Shown here: positions 18,901 through 27,741 of the stretch, piece by piece
Layout of the letters: every line of letters begins with the position of its first letter
Position numbering within the stretch: the first letter of the stretch is position 1
Assembly (NCBI GenBank): GCA_903772945.1
Contig: CAICTM010001387.1
Location: 2,501 to 30,241, forward strand
From: Seminavis robusta
Taxonomy: Eukaryota > Bacillariophyta > Bacillariophyceae > Naviculales > Naviculaceae
Direction: 5' to 3'
Length of the DNA: 27,741 nucleotides
The notes under the pieces: generated by a model
Seen by the model: the letters and a program-made list of their open reading frames with translations, nothing else
Database searches by the model: none
Told to the model about the DNA's origin: nothing
Position numbers and translations under genes: made by a program

Positions 18901-19769
18901 CAGCGTGAAGCCGGAGAGGAGTTTGGTCTGCAGCAGCATTTATGCAACACTGTCCGAAATGCACTATCGCTCCTTGATGTCTCGCCGCTCTCTTGTATAG
19001 TGTGGCGCGATGGAATAGCAGACTCGAGTTTCGGCGACGATGCCATGGATGGTGAGTGCAAAACTGAAAGGTGTGATTTTTGACCCATGTTGTATCGTTT
19101 TGCTCAAATGTATTCCTGCTGTCAACTCCCAGAAATCACTGGCATTCGGTTGGGTCTCAACAACGGAGATCTCGGCGGTGGAGACACGACGCAATCGTCC
19201 ATGGATGTCAAACCACCAGCCAAGTCCGCCATCAAAGCAGACCCAGTGGGGAAGCCTCAAAACGAAACAGCAATCGCAGAACGACCGAAAGGAAAGGTCC
19301 CTCTTGCCTACATTGTCTGCCAGAAGAGGATCGCTATCAAACTATTGACGACTGATGGGCAATACGCAGCTCCTTCTGGAACCTTGGTTGATGGCATCCA
19401 AGGCCTTACACACGACACGTTCTACATCCAAGGACGTGCTCCAAAGAAATACAGTACAGCAAAACCCACTCGATTCATTACTGTCGAGCGCGATCCTGCA
19501 CTTGATTCGCTCAACATTTCGAAATTGACTTGGGAGATGTGCTACGATTACCCCAATTGGGTATGTCTCCATCCAGCTTCTTTGATTTCCTTTTCGTTGC
19601 TCGTGACTAACGCTCATCCTTTCCTCTTTGATTTCGACAGACTGGTCCCGTCAAAGTCCCTGGTGTGACGATGGAAGCCCATAAACTTGCAATGATTGCG
19701 GGTGTGATGAGCGACAGTGGCACAAACTTGGCCCACCGAAGATTCACGAACCGGAAGTGGTACCTATAG
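15907..19769 (+). CDS. Argonaute (AGO/PIWI family) with RGG N-terminus and internal C2H2 zinc finger, nine exons
   Basis: Exons: 15907-16021, 16203-17439, 17518-18098, 18205-18335, 18427-18592, 18651-18764, 18830-19051, 19133-19560, 19641-19769. They sum to 3123 nt, 1040 aa, and all introns (58-181 nt) are GT-AG. Residues 32-97 are Gly/Arg-rich (RGG type). The N domain follows and contains a C-x2-C-x12-H-x5-H finger (C243, C246, H259, H265). L1 and PAZ occupy about 320-490 (LTLTVDLRSKIM, EYFEIRKNTRSLQYPDVYPMV). MID has the 5'-phosphate pocket Y682, K686, Q697 and K731. PIWI has GVDVFH (D759), WRDG (D842), YIVCQKR, SGTLVDG and MEAHKLA (H1012), and ends KWYL. The D-D-H residues imply slicer activity; the fourth residue, a Glu near 803-811, is less certain. 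It would bind small RNA and cleave or silence matching transcripts. A low-complexity insert lies after RDG. Confidence 0.95.
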
Positions 19770-21005
19770 CTTTGCTTTCGCTGCGAGCTTCACGAGGAGC
19801 TATTGTGCCGTTCGTGGTTTGTCAATGCCAGTTTCTCATTCGGATTGTTGGCTTCACAACTCGGTTTTGTTTCAAGTCTGTGTTGCTGCAACGTGGCATG
19901 AAAATCGACGTAGCTATGCTTGTTTCCGTCGACAACGATGGATAATACATTTCGGAAATTTCGTTCAACAAGATAAGAATAATGCATGTACGTTTGCTCA
20001 TCTTGTCCTCTCGTCTCGTGGGAGCGATGGGATCGTTCTGTTCTTCTCTTCGTTCGGAGTGTGTGGATTGTGGATCCACATCCATATACCAGGAGAGTGT
20101 CCCGCCGACATGTACCTGGCTTATCACATACCGTACAACCTCTTTGCTGCCAAAGCTACTGCTGTTCTCCAACAGCTATCACAGCTTTTGGCTCACAGCT
20201 GGTCCAAGCCCTACTCTATGGTTCGCTCCTTTGTTTCTGCCCGGTTGATCATTGCCCTCTAGAGCTCGTGCTGCTATGATGTGCCTATGAGGCACTCGTG
20301 TTCCAGCTCTCAAGCTCTCCAAGCGTTGGGATGTTTGAGGCGCTCTTGATCTCTTCCACTAGTCTTACTCCCTTGATCTCTTCCACTAGTCTTACTCCCT
20401 TGCCCCTCCCCGCCCTCCTCCCTTGACCCCTTCTCCTTCTTTGGTTTTGATGTTGCTCTGCTCCCTCGGTTGTTCGGCTTGGGTTCCTGCATCCTGCCCT
20501 CCTCCTCTGCAACCCATCCCCACCATAGTCCCCTCAAACCCATAGTAACTTTCCTGACACAATCCAGGACACCCCTCGGTACCGGTAGGGTACCGGAAGC
20601 CGGCATCAGAGCCAGCAAGCAGCCAAGAGCCAAGAGACAAGGGACAAGGAACGACCTCTAAATAAGTTGTAATTAAAGCTTAGTTGAAGCCAGTTAATTA
20701 ATTACCTGCGGGTCAGGTGTCAGGTGGTTGGGTGGGTCAGCTGTTGGCCCCACAGAATTATCGATCAACCCTTTTCAAGCCATTCGCTTAGTAAAATTTG
20801 CATTGGGGACGCACCGGATAGATCATTCTTCCCGAAGCGAGGGGATTTGTAGCTGCAGATGAGTACGGAGAACTTTACAGCAAAGTTTCGGCAGAGTATC
20901 TCTGTAAGTCGAACCTTTTGCGAGAGCAACATCTTTCTCTCACTTTTCTCCGATCTGAATCAAGCAAACACCACAGGTCGTCCCCATCACAGAACAAAGG
21001 CAAAT
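19770..21005. other. Interval between Argonaute and the VWD-like gene
   Basis: The left part should hold the Argonaute 3' UTR. A plus-strand frame stays open from 19717 to 20262, overlapping the Argonaute last exon in another frame, without a recognisable domain. At 20345-20398 a 27-bp unit is duplicated. A 7-bp hairpin (CGGTACC/GGTACCG) lies at 20577-20595. A likely 5'-UTR intron for the next gene runs from GTAAGT at 20904 to CAG at 20976 or 20992. Confidence 0.4.
20345..20398. repeat. 27-bp tandem duplication
   Basis: Two identical units, 20345-20371 and 20372-20398, beginning CTTGATCTCTTCCACTAG. The flanks are pyrimidine-rich on the plus strand. No coding frame is evident. Confidence 0.9.
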
Positions 21006-21720
21006 ATGATCCGTCTCCTTGCTCTTTCCTTCTCACTTTTGTTGACCCCGCAACAGTTTGACTGGGCCGCAGCCCGCGACGCCATTGGCGATCCAATTCC
21101 TTCGTCCGACCTGTTGCCCGACATGAAGCCAGCAACCCATGAAACCAACGACATGGCCTTTGCTCATGGTCAAGGTCCACAATTCAAGGTAAACAACCGC
21201 TGCAGCCATATTTCCCTTGCCACGTGATTTCCTTCTTACATGGGTGTGATTGCACTTTCTGTCCATCGCTCTGCATCCAGCGTGACTCAAGCTGCAAGGT
21301 GAGGATGTGCTAGAGATTGCTGGAGGACAAGGAAAGGAATGGATCTGGATCAATGGAGAACCAAAAGAAGACCTGGAAGATGGCACATGGTATCTGTCTT
21401 CCATTGATGGATTTGTGGTTCACTTTAGGGAACATGGGGATGATCAAGAGGCCATTATTTACGTGGATGGATACAGTGAAAAACTTGTCTTCAAGATCCA
21501 CCATGGCCGTGACCATATGGATGTGGAAGGAAAGGGCAGCAAGAGCTACAATGGCTCCACTGGATTGCTGGGATCTCATGCTCTCAATGGTCTTCGTGTC
21601 GGACGTGATGGCAAGACTCTGATTCAAGTTTTGAATGAGTTTTCTCAGGAGTGGCAAGTTCTTCCTGGCGAAGCTCAACTTTTCCACAATTATGATGCTA
21701 CTACTATTCTTCCTCAGTGA
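21006..21720 (+). CDS. Small secreted protein with von Willebrand factor type D-like C-terminus, two exons
   Basis: Exons 21006-21188 and 21292-21720 give 203 aa; the intron is 103 nt. The acceptor chosen (CAAG at 21291) is the one that keeps phase 0; the better-looking CAG at 21280 is out of frame and hits a stop. The ATG at 21006 begins a clean signal peptide (MIRLLALSFSLLLTPQQF); an in-frame ATG at 20859 would bury it. The mature protein has EWIWINGEPK, a beta-rich middle (AIIYVDGYSEKLVFKI) and GLLGSHALNGLRVGRDGKTL followed by FSQEWQV. That ending matches the GLLGxF...NEFGxEWQV end of VWD-like domains in secreted stramenopile proteins, though the Asn and cysteines of true VWD are missing. 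Likely secreted or in the cell wall; partner unknown. Confidence 0.75.
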
Positions 21721-22236
21721 ATGCCCAAACGGAAGCTTTGTAAGCCAAGGCCTCAATCAAGGATGATTGTTCAGCTGATTCTTGTATCCTAATAACTAAT
21801 AAGATAGTTGCAACTTCAGCTAGCTTGTCCGGCTGTGGCTAGTAGGAGACGAGTAACAGGAACTCGAAGTTGTTGGGTTACGATGTGTTACAGTAGCTAC
21901 CAGGTATAGCTGCAGATAGCTACATAGTTGCAGCGCCGACGCCAAAGGTGCAGAGACGCCTTTCACCTCCAGTCTGAGTTCTCTTTTCTTTGGCGGTATT
22001 GCAGCTTCGACCGCTCATTGTCGACAGGTCACGTGAATGACTTCGGACTTCGGATGTCACCACTCTCATTTTTTGTCCTTGTCCTCAATCGGTCCGACAT
22101 CTCCAGCAAGGATCTTCGACTCAATTGCAGTCATCTGTTTGTTTGACCGAAACAAACAGCTAATCTTTAATCAGTCAGCTAGTGGACTGATTGCAGTTGG
22201 CGTTAACCCTTACTAAGCAACCTTTGACAATCTACA
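21721..22236. promoter_or_regulatory. Intergenic region upstream of claudin-like gene A
   Basis: No gene is seen. An 8-bp perfect hairpin, AATCAGTC/GACTGATT with an 8-base loop, lies at 22169-22192, about 45 bases before the ATG, and GTTAACCCTTA lies at 22203. Either could be in the 5' UTR. Confidence 0.4.
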
Positions 22237-23193
22237 ATGAACGGAGAACAACCACCTACCGAAGCGGCCGGTGACACGCTCACGGATCAGGAACGAAAAG
22301 CCATTGCGGTCGGACAGTGCAACTACATGTTTCTGGCGCTATTGTCCGTGGCGGCTCTTGTCTGTGGAAATAATGCGGCGTGGACGTGCAACTTTGCAGA
22401 ACGTCGAGTGACTTACAAGGATCAGTTTGATCTGGCATCGACCTGCTCTGCCGCCAATTTTACATACGATCTGAACACAGCCCTCTGCAATACAATACTT
22501 ACCGAGCATGGAGTGGGTTTCTACCACTGGTATGGGACCGTTCCCGTAAACACCAAAGTCTGCATTAGTTATACCCTTCTCTTTCCCTGGGGTTGGATCA
22601 CACCCGAGTTTGATGCAGGTACGGTATCGTATGATCTAAAAGCAATTGATGACTTTTTTCAATTTGACGTCCTCACACTTGTCTTTTTTCCGCAAACCGC
22701 AGCATTCACAGCAGCACAAACGTTTTCGATAATGGCCAATGTTTTTGGGGCTCTTGCCTGGTTCACGATGATTTTTGCCACGTGTTGTCCAATGTCCCAG
22801 GACCGAATCAAAGGGCTAAGCTGCTATTTCTCTTTTGCATGCATCTGCCAATGTTTTACCTTCCTGCTCTACTCTAGCAACATTTGCTCTGTGGATTGGT
22901 TCAGTCAATATGTCCCCCAGTTTCAGATGCGTGATGCCATTGAGAGTGTCACTTGCTCTTTGGGATTGGGTGCCAAGTATAGCATTGCTGCTTCCGTGCT
23001 GTATTTGGTATGCAGTGGTCTTGCCCCTGCAGCGATTGCCCCACCACCCATTGGGTATCGACCAGGACAGGCACCGTCCTATTATCAACAACAACAACCC
23101 GTACCCCAACAAGAGGCTCAAGCGCCACCAGGAGAAACACCTGCCGCAGACCCTGAAAATCAACAATCTGCAGCACCAGGGGGTCAGGATTGA
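22237..23193 (+). CDS. Four-TM claudin-like membrane protein A, two exons
   Basis: The frame is open from ATG 22237 to the stop at 23193 (318 codons), but alignment to the neighbouring paralogue shows an 84-nt GT-AG intron (22619-22702). It joins PEFDA to AFTAAQTFSIMANVFGAL, leaving exons 22237-22618 and 22703-23193 and 290 aa. The layout is cytosolic N-terminus, TM1 (FLALLSVAALVCG), a large outer loop with WTCNF, several cysteines and GVGFYHWYG, TM2 (FSIMANVFGALAWFTMIFA) followed by TCCPM, TM3, a second outer loop, and TM4 near YSIAASVLYLVCSGL. The C-tail is rich in P and Q. The fold is that of the claudin/PMP22/tetraspan group. The function is unknown; the family suggests a structural or adhesion role at a membrane. 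It is tail-to-tail with copy B. Confidence 0.8.
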   Translation: MNGEQPPTEAAGDTLTDQERKAIAVGQCNYMFLALLSVAALVCGNNAAWTCNFAERRVTYKDQFDLASTCSAANFTYDLNTALCNTILTEHGVGFYHWYGTVPVNTKVCISYTLLFPWGWITPEFDAGTVSYDLKAIDDFFQFDVLTLVFFPQTAAFTAAQTFSIMANVFGALAWFTMIFATCCPMSQDRIKGLSCYFSFACICQCFTFLLYSSNICSVDWFSQYVPQFQMRDAIESVTCSLGLGAKYSIAASVLYLVCSGLAPAAIAPPPIGYRPGQAPSYYQQQQPVPQQEAQAPPGETPAADPENQQSAAPGGQD

Positions 23194-23379
23194 TGTTTGT
23201 ACGGGCTTGGTCCCGTCATATCTTGTAGTGTGCTGTGTAAATGTTTGTGATGACGAGAATCATGTATGTGTCGACGTTGTATGTAAGAGTTACAGAACCT
23301 TTTTTTAAACTTAGAGATTGATTAGCTAGCCAATATCAGTGTTTCCCCGCGCCCCTTTTGGAGTTGGAGGCAAATTCCA

Positions 23380-24222
23380 CTAAGCAGGCTCATCAGCAGC
23401 TGCCTCTGCTTCTTCTTGGGCCCTCTTTGGAGCATCCCCAATGGCTTTTTCTGTCAGTTCTTCCACATGCATAGGCCCGGCGTTGTCTTGACACGGCAAT
23501 CTCTTGTATCCAAAGGGCATGATGGGTGATGCCAAGGGACAAAGGAGCATGCAGACGAAATACAAGACTGCCGCAGTGATTGCCATTTTGGCACCATGTC
23601 CGAGGTCACACTTGACTCCACGAACAAAGGGATCAACGTCAATGCTGGGATAATATTGTTCAAAGAATTGTGTTTGACAGACATTGCTGGGAAAGATGAG
23701 AAAGGCGAGTCCCTGACAGATTGTGGCCAAGAAAAAGTAACCTGCCATACCCCTGACACGTTCTTCGGCAAGGGGACAACAAGTGGCACAAAGAATTGTG
23801 AACAATCCAAAGGCGCCAAAGACGCATGCCAATATAGCAAATCCATAGGCAGACTTGAATAAATTGTCGAATTCTGGTGCTACCCAGCCCTGGAGTGGAA
23901 CCTGCAGAACATAGGCCAAGCAGACTTGACCGTTGTCTGTAGTGACACTCCAATGATCAAATCCAACACTGTGTCCCCTGAAGATTGTGAAGCAGGTCTC
24001 AATCTCAAATTGGGACACGAAGGACCCCGATGTGCACAAGTCCTCGACCGTGTAGGAATCTCGAAACTGGAGCCAACGGTTCGCAAAGTTGCATCGTCCT
24101 GCCGCACTCAAGCTCAATAGGAATGCCGCAAAGGACAGCAACATGATCGCAGTAAAAATCCATTGGCCATGTCTAGTCGAGGAGGAGGGAGCATCATTGC
24201 TACTACTAACGCTTTCTGGCAT
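23380..24222 (-). CDS. Four-TM claudin-like membrane protein B (paralogue of A), intronless
   Basis: 280 aa from ATG 24222 (MPESVSSS); the frame extends 81 bases further but without an ATG. It matches copy A throughout: CNFANRWLQFRDSYT, GHSVGFDHW, VAPEFD, VFGAFGLFTILCATCCPL, the FPSNVC/YSSNIC pair, CDLGHGAKMAITAAVLYFVC, and PIMPFGYK at the start of the C-tail. The tail itself differs: acidic and Ala-rich here, Pro/Gln-rich in A. Cysteines at the claudin-like outer loop and the TCCP after TM2 are kept. It is an inverted, convergent duplicate with 186 bases between the stops. No intron is present at the site where A has one. Its 5' flank carries the 52-bp tandem repeats. Confidence 0.8.
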   Translation of the reverse strand: MPESVSSSNDAPSSSTRHGQWIFTAIMLLSFAAFLLSLSAAGRCNFANRWLQFRDSYTVEDLCTSGSFVSQFEIETCFTIFRGHSVGFDHWSVTTDNGQVCLAYVLQVPLQGWVAPEFDNLFKSAYGFAILACVFGAFGLFTILCATCCPLAEERVRGMAGYFFLATICQGLAFLIFPSNVCQTQFFEQYYPSIDVDPFVRGVKCDLGHGAKMAITAAVLYFVCMLLCPLASPIMPFGYKRLPCQDNAGPMHVEELTEKAIGDAPKRAQEEAEAAADEPA

Positions 24223-24293
24223 TGTGCTACCTGCACCATGCTTGGGTTGGCCTCCGACAACTTGTGCAAGCTTCACCCGAATGCCTTTTTGTG

Positions 24294-24429
24294 TTGCCCT
24301 CAACGGACTGAGGGTCTTTCACACTTTGCCCTCAACCAACTGAGGGTCTTTCACACTTTTATCGCTGTATGTGCAAGTTGCCCTCAACCGACTGAGGGTC
24401 TTTCACACTTTTATCGCTGTATGTGCAAG
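24294..24429. repeat. 52-bp tandem repeats (one partial, two full) with internal hairpin
   Basis: Full units lie at 24326-24377 and 24378-24429; they start TTGCCCTCAAC and end TATGTGCAAG and differ at one or two bases. A 31-base partial unit lies at 24294-24324. Each unit holds CCCTCA, six bases, TGAGGG, a 6-bp hairpin. They sit 72-207 bases upstream of the copy-B ATG. Confidence 0.9.
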
Positions 24430-24503
24430 TTAGTCTGTACGTCTCTGTGTGTGCTGGTTAGTGTGTACGTCCGGCATAAAGGATGGGGTAAATAATAATT
24501 GTT
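24430..24503. repeat. Left arm of 74-bp inverted repeat
   Basis: Reading TTAGTCTGTACGTC onward, this is the reverse complement of 27289-27362 with 8 mismatches in 74 positions and no gaps. It abuts the end of the 52-bp repeats. Confidence 0.85.
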
Positions 24504-27029
24504 ACAATCGTGTCCATTGGACTCCAAAGTGAGTGCATGATGATATAGCGTATTGAGGGTAGCGTAGAAATAGCTATTGTGCGTTTCCCCTACTACTAAA
24601 TATGCATGACTTATTAACGCTAAAAGTTATTGTAAAGATCTTTCGATTTTTTTGAGTTTGAGAGAATGAATTTTATGAGAGGATTAGAAAACAATGAAAA
24701 CTAATAAACGAAAGAGATCCACAAACAAAGGATCGTAGATCTGAACTCGCGCGGGATACTGTAGAGTGAGATAGAATAGGTTGCGGTAGAAATCATACCG
24801 CTGAGGATCTACCACTTCCACGATGTCCATAAAAACGGAAAGCCGAGTGGATGAATATGTGAGTACCTCTAGCATTTATCTAGTAGGGTGTCGGAAGTAC
24901 TATGGGGGCGCCTGCATCCTCAGTCGCTATGGACTAATCATACGCATAGAGCGATGCTGCTCATCATCAACCTAATGTATAGACTAGATGCGGGTTATTG
25001 AGAAACCCACCTGTCTCAATGACTAATTCACAGGAGAGACTCAGTCATGAGTCGAGCTCAGACCCTATCTAGTATCTAGTCGCGAATAAGGCTTATGAAG
25101 GAGCGCCGTGTATTGCCACGAGGGCTATGCTGTGATTGAACGCGGTTGTCGAGCACCAGCGTGCGATCTTGCGTATCGTGGGCGAGAGAGAGCGGGGAGC
25201 CAGCGAGGAGTCTCGATATTTGATGCCGGCCGAACTGTGTTGCTTCAAGGGTGGATGAACACACGTTGTGTTATACCTACCCACCGTCTGCTGCATGAGG
25301 CAACTCGAGGACCAAGATCTCTATGCAGTCTAACACGTCACTGCATGAAGTCGTTGGGGTTGAGAGCTGATTAACGACGCACGCGAAACTAAGGAGACTC
25401 ATTGACAGTTCCGTCCAGTTGTTGTCCGAGGGTTGGCTACTCTGGAGGAATGAGCATGCCGACGGAGCATTCCGTGTTCCAAGATGACGTTTCGAGAAAG
25501 CTATCAGGGCCTAATGAGGTCAGGAGTGTATTCCACCGAAGCAGGGACACGTCACTGCATAGGTGAGCGTCCATCGGAGAATCTGCTTGGTCGTCTCCAG
25601 ACGTCGCTAGCTAGCTACTAACCATGACTTCTTCTATGCAGATGTTGCTAGTCAGTAGGCGTCTTCCGTGGAACTGGCGGAGCAGTGGGGGGCGATGGGT
25701 GGTGATGGATGGGATGGCGTTCCGGACGATGAGTAAGTAGTTGGCGCCAGCCATGGTGGCGGGTACAAAAGTCGGGCCCAGTGCTGTGGCCAGATTGAGG
25801 CGGAAAATGGCACACTTCATGGATGGATACGGGTAGGACGGTGCACTACCATTAGTTAAGCGATGGATATATAGGATAGGCACGCACCAATGGCCCTTAC
25901 TGGCCTGTTATGAGCAGTACGCTTAGTGGAGCCTGTATGGTTCTTTTGTTGTTTTCATGGCTCAGAGAAGCGACCTGTTAAAAGAGGCACTTTGTTAAGC
26001 GAAGGATATAGTCAAATGGTTGCTCTGTATGTGTATCGTAAGCCCGGCGGGCGCGCAGGGTGGGAAGACCGAGGCACGTAGTACGTTTTGGAGGATGGAT
26101 GTAAGGGGCACGCATGTTGGGCGGGTGGTGGGAGGGCGCACGGTAGCAGGTCGACCGTACCTGTACGGGAGAGGGTGAGCCGGGGGAGTATAGGGTTGGC
26201 AATGGGGCGCCTTGTAAAATGTATCGCTACGCAAACGACACGCGTTAGAATGCAGAGACGCACATGGTGGTGGGACTTGAAGGTGAAGAAGATGTTCCGC
26301 AAGACGGCGAGAACAAAGGGCCGACAGACCGGCGAACGGCTGATCCCTCCGAAACTGTCATAGCACGAAAACAGCAGGTAGTTTGATTGTTGAAAGGTCT
26401 AAGGTGTGTTCCCCCCCACCCAATTTCAAAGCAATGATTAAACCAGGGACACGTGTTCGAACTGGAACACGACAAGTCTGCCAATAGCCACCAGACTTGA
26501 CGGGCATGCAGTTGGTATCAGTTACGCGCTTTCGCCACAACATGGGTCCAGAGTAATGTGTACAACAGAACACAAAATATAAATCCCTATTCTTAACAAG
26601 GAAATGTCCCTTATGTCTTAGGCAAAACCTCCACTCTAGTGTTTAGCGTGGAGTACAGCTACTGAATGCGGGTCCAATACAGGCGGCACACCGAGTTGTA
26701 TCTGCGGTCCTTGCGTAGAAACTACTAGTGTCCACAGGCTAAACACAGACAAGATAAATACCCTATTCTCTAACGGACCCGGATTACGAAAACAGCGTGC
26801 GCCACACGAAACGCACAAGGGACTGCGTTTAACAGTATACGTATAGCGAGATCAAGCTTCCCACACACCGACAGCACATGAAGCGAACAAGGCCTGAAAG
26901 GCTGATGCCCTCAACTGTCAGAAAAACAGATGATGTGCATCTGCTTGCGCCAAATCCAAACACTGGCTTCGAACTGACAGCACGAGTCTACTGTAGTCTC
27001 TATCGAGTAGCCAAGCGCTAAAAACAGGC
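24504..27029. other. Long gene-free, repeat-bounded interval
   Basis: About 2.5 kb with no ORF above 96 codons and none resembling a known protein. The minus frame at 24684-24875 (63 aa, with VVDPQRYDFYRNLFYLTLQYP) looks the most protein-like but joins to nothing. A CTAG run lies at 25607-25617. The stretch 25660-26190 is G-rich on the plus strand. Diverged relatives of the right-end array begin at about 26330 (GGCTGAT...AACTGTCA again at 26900 and 27380). It may be the decayed interior of a mobile element. Confidence 0.4.
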
Positions 27030-27741
27030 ACCACACATTGGTACTCGGTGTATGTTTTACCAGCTAATAATTAATATTTACCTCATCCTCTATGACGGAC
27101 GTACAGACTAACTTGCACACATACTCTGGTAATCGGAGTATGTTTTTTACCCTCTGCTGAACGCATTAATTATTGTACCCTGCACGCAGTACACCAGTAC
27201 TACGACCTTATTGCGACGGAGCCGTGAACAATACTGCCCAACTATCTTAGCACACACACATTGGTATTCGGAGTATGTTTTACCTTCTAACAATTATTAT
27301 TTACTCCATCCTTTATGGCGGACTTACATACTAACTTGCACATACAGCGACGTACAGACTAAAAACCAGAAAGCCGAAGGCTGATGCCCTAAACTGTCAA
27401 ATAAGAGATTTGATTCTTTGGCTCAAATCCAAACACTGTGTTCAACTGAACACACAGTCTAATGTAGTCTATCGAAGCCAACCAAAACACACACACTTGG
27501 TACTGCGGGAGTATGTTTTACCAGCTAAAACAATTAATATTTACCCTCATCCTTTATTGACGGAGCACCGATACCGACTAATCCCAAAAACGCTCGACCA
27601 CCACTCAACTTGCACACACAATAGTTTGGTACTCGGAGTATAGTTTACCTCTAACAATTATTATTAACCCATCCTTTATGGCGGACGTACATACTAACTT
27701 GCAACACACTAGTTTGGTACTCGGAGTATTATTTTACCTGC
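27030..27741. repeat. Diverged tandem satellite array
   Basis: The word TTGGTACTCGGAGTATGTTT recurs with changes at about 27038, 27127, 27260, 27495, 27624 and 27713. The word ACAATTATTATTTAC...CATCCTTTATGGCGGAC recurs at about 27065, 27289, 27529 and 27652. Unit length varies (about 120 to 240 bases). A larger block (GGCTGATGCCCTxAACTGTCA to TAGTCTATCGA) appears at 26900 and 27380. The array runs off the window. Confidence 0.8.
27289..27362. repeat. Right arm of 74-bp inverted repeat (also a satellite unit)
   Basis: Complementary to 24430-24503 with 8 mismatches. The same sequence is one member of the satellite array, and other array members match the left arm less well. Confidence 0.85.

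Noticed and set aside
20859..21005. Upstream in-frame ATG (20859) extending the VWD-like protein by 49 residues
   Set aside because: It would bury the signal peptide, and the stretch contains a good donor/acceptor pair that makes it a likely 5'-UTR intron.
24223..24303. N-terminal extension of claudin copy B
   Set aside because: The extra codons contain no ATG and run into the 52-bp repeat.
24294..24429. CRISPR-like array
   Set aside because: Units are contiguous 52-bp tandem repeats without unique spacers, in a eukaryotic context.
24684..24875. 63-aa minus ORF in the repeat-bounded interval
   Set aside because: Looks somewhat protein-like but is isolated, too short and without a recognisable family.
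26440..26470. GTTCGAACTGG, resembling a tRNA T-loop
   Set aside because: No acceptor stem, D-arm or anticodon arm can be built around it.

Overview
The window is nuclear DNA of a eukaryotic alga, most likely a pennate diatom. Genes are split by short GT-AG introns of about 58-181 nt. One enzyme has a signal peptide followed by an ASAF-like plastid-targeting motif. There is a nuclear mitochondrial ribosomal protein, and also ankyrin/LRR and von Willebrand-D-like secreted proteins of kinds common in stramenopiles. No species can be named from sequence alone. All exon structures were derived by hand from splice sites, reading frame and family conservation.

Layout. Positions 1-1030: the start of a Ty1/copia-like Gag on the minus strand (cut by the window edge) and its minisatellite-rich upstream region. 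1327-2142: an unrecognised very basic protein. 3089-13330: a compact block of genes on alternating strands: a CaMK-type kinase (-), a plastid GST-like protein (+), mitochondrial ribosomal protein mL43 (-), a secretory 2-oxoglutarate oxygenase with a C-terminal ankyrin domain (+), and a TTC27-type TPR protein (-). 13331-15346: an ankyrin/LRR protein (+).

15907-19769 holds the centrepiece, a nine-exon Argonaute gene (1040 aa). It has an N-terminal RGG region, PAZ, MID with the 5'-phosphate pocket residues, and PIWI with D759, D842 and H1012 of the slicer site. A C2H2 zinc finger (C243, C246, H259, H265) sits inside its N-terminal half, before PAZ, which is not part of the textbook Argonaute layout. 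It is followed by a secreted VWD-like protein (+) and a tail-to-tail pair of four-TM claudin-like paralogues. One paralogue carries an 84-nt intron that the other lacks.

From about 24290 to the right edge there is no convincing gene. This region holds 52-bp tandem repeats with small hairpins, a 74-bp inverted repeat (24430-24503 against 27289-27362, 8 mismatches) bounding about 2.8 kb of apparently non-coding DNA, and a diverged satellite array. The genes do not form one pathway. The most meaningful link is that a small-RNA effector lies on a segment bordered by retroelement and repeat DNA, with several closely spaced convergent gene pairs.
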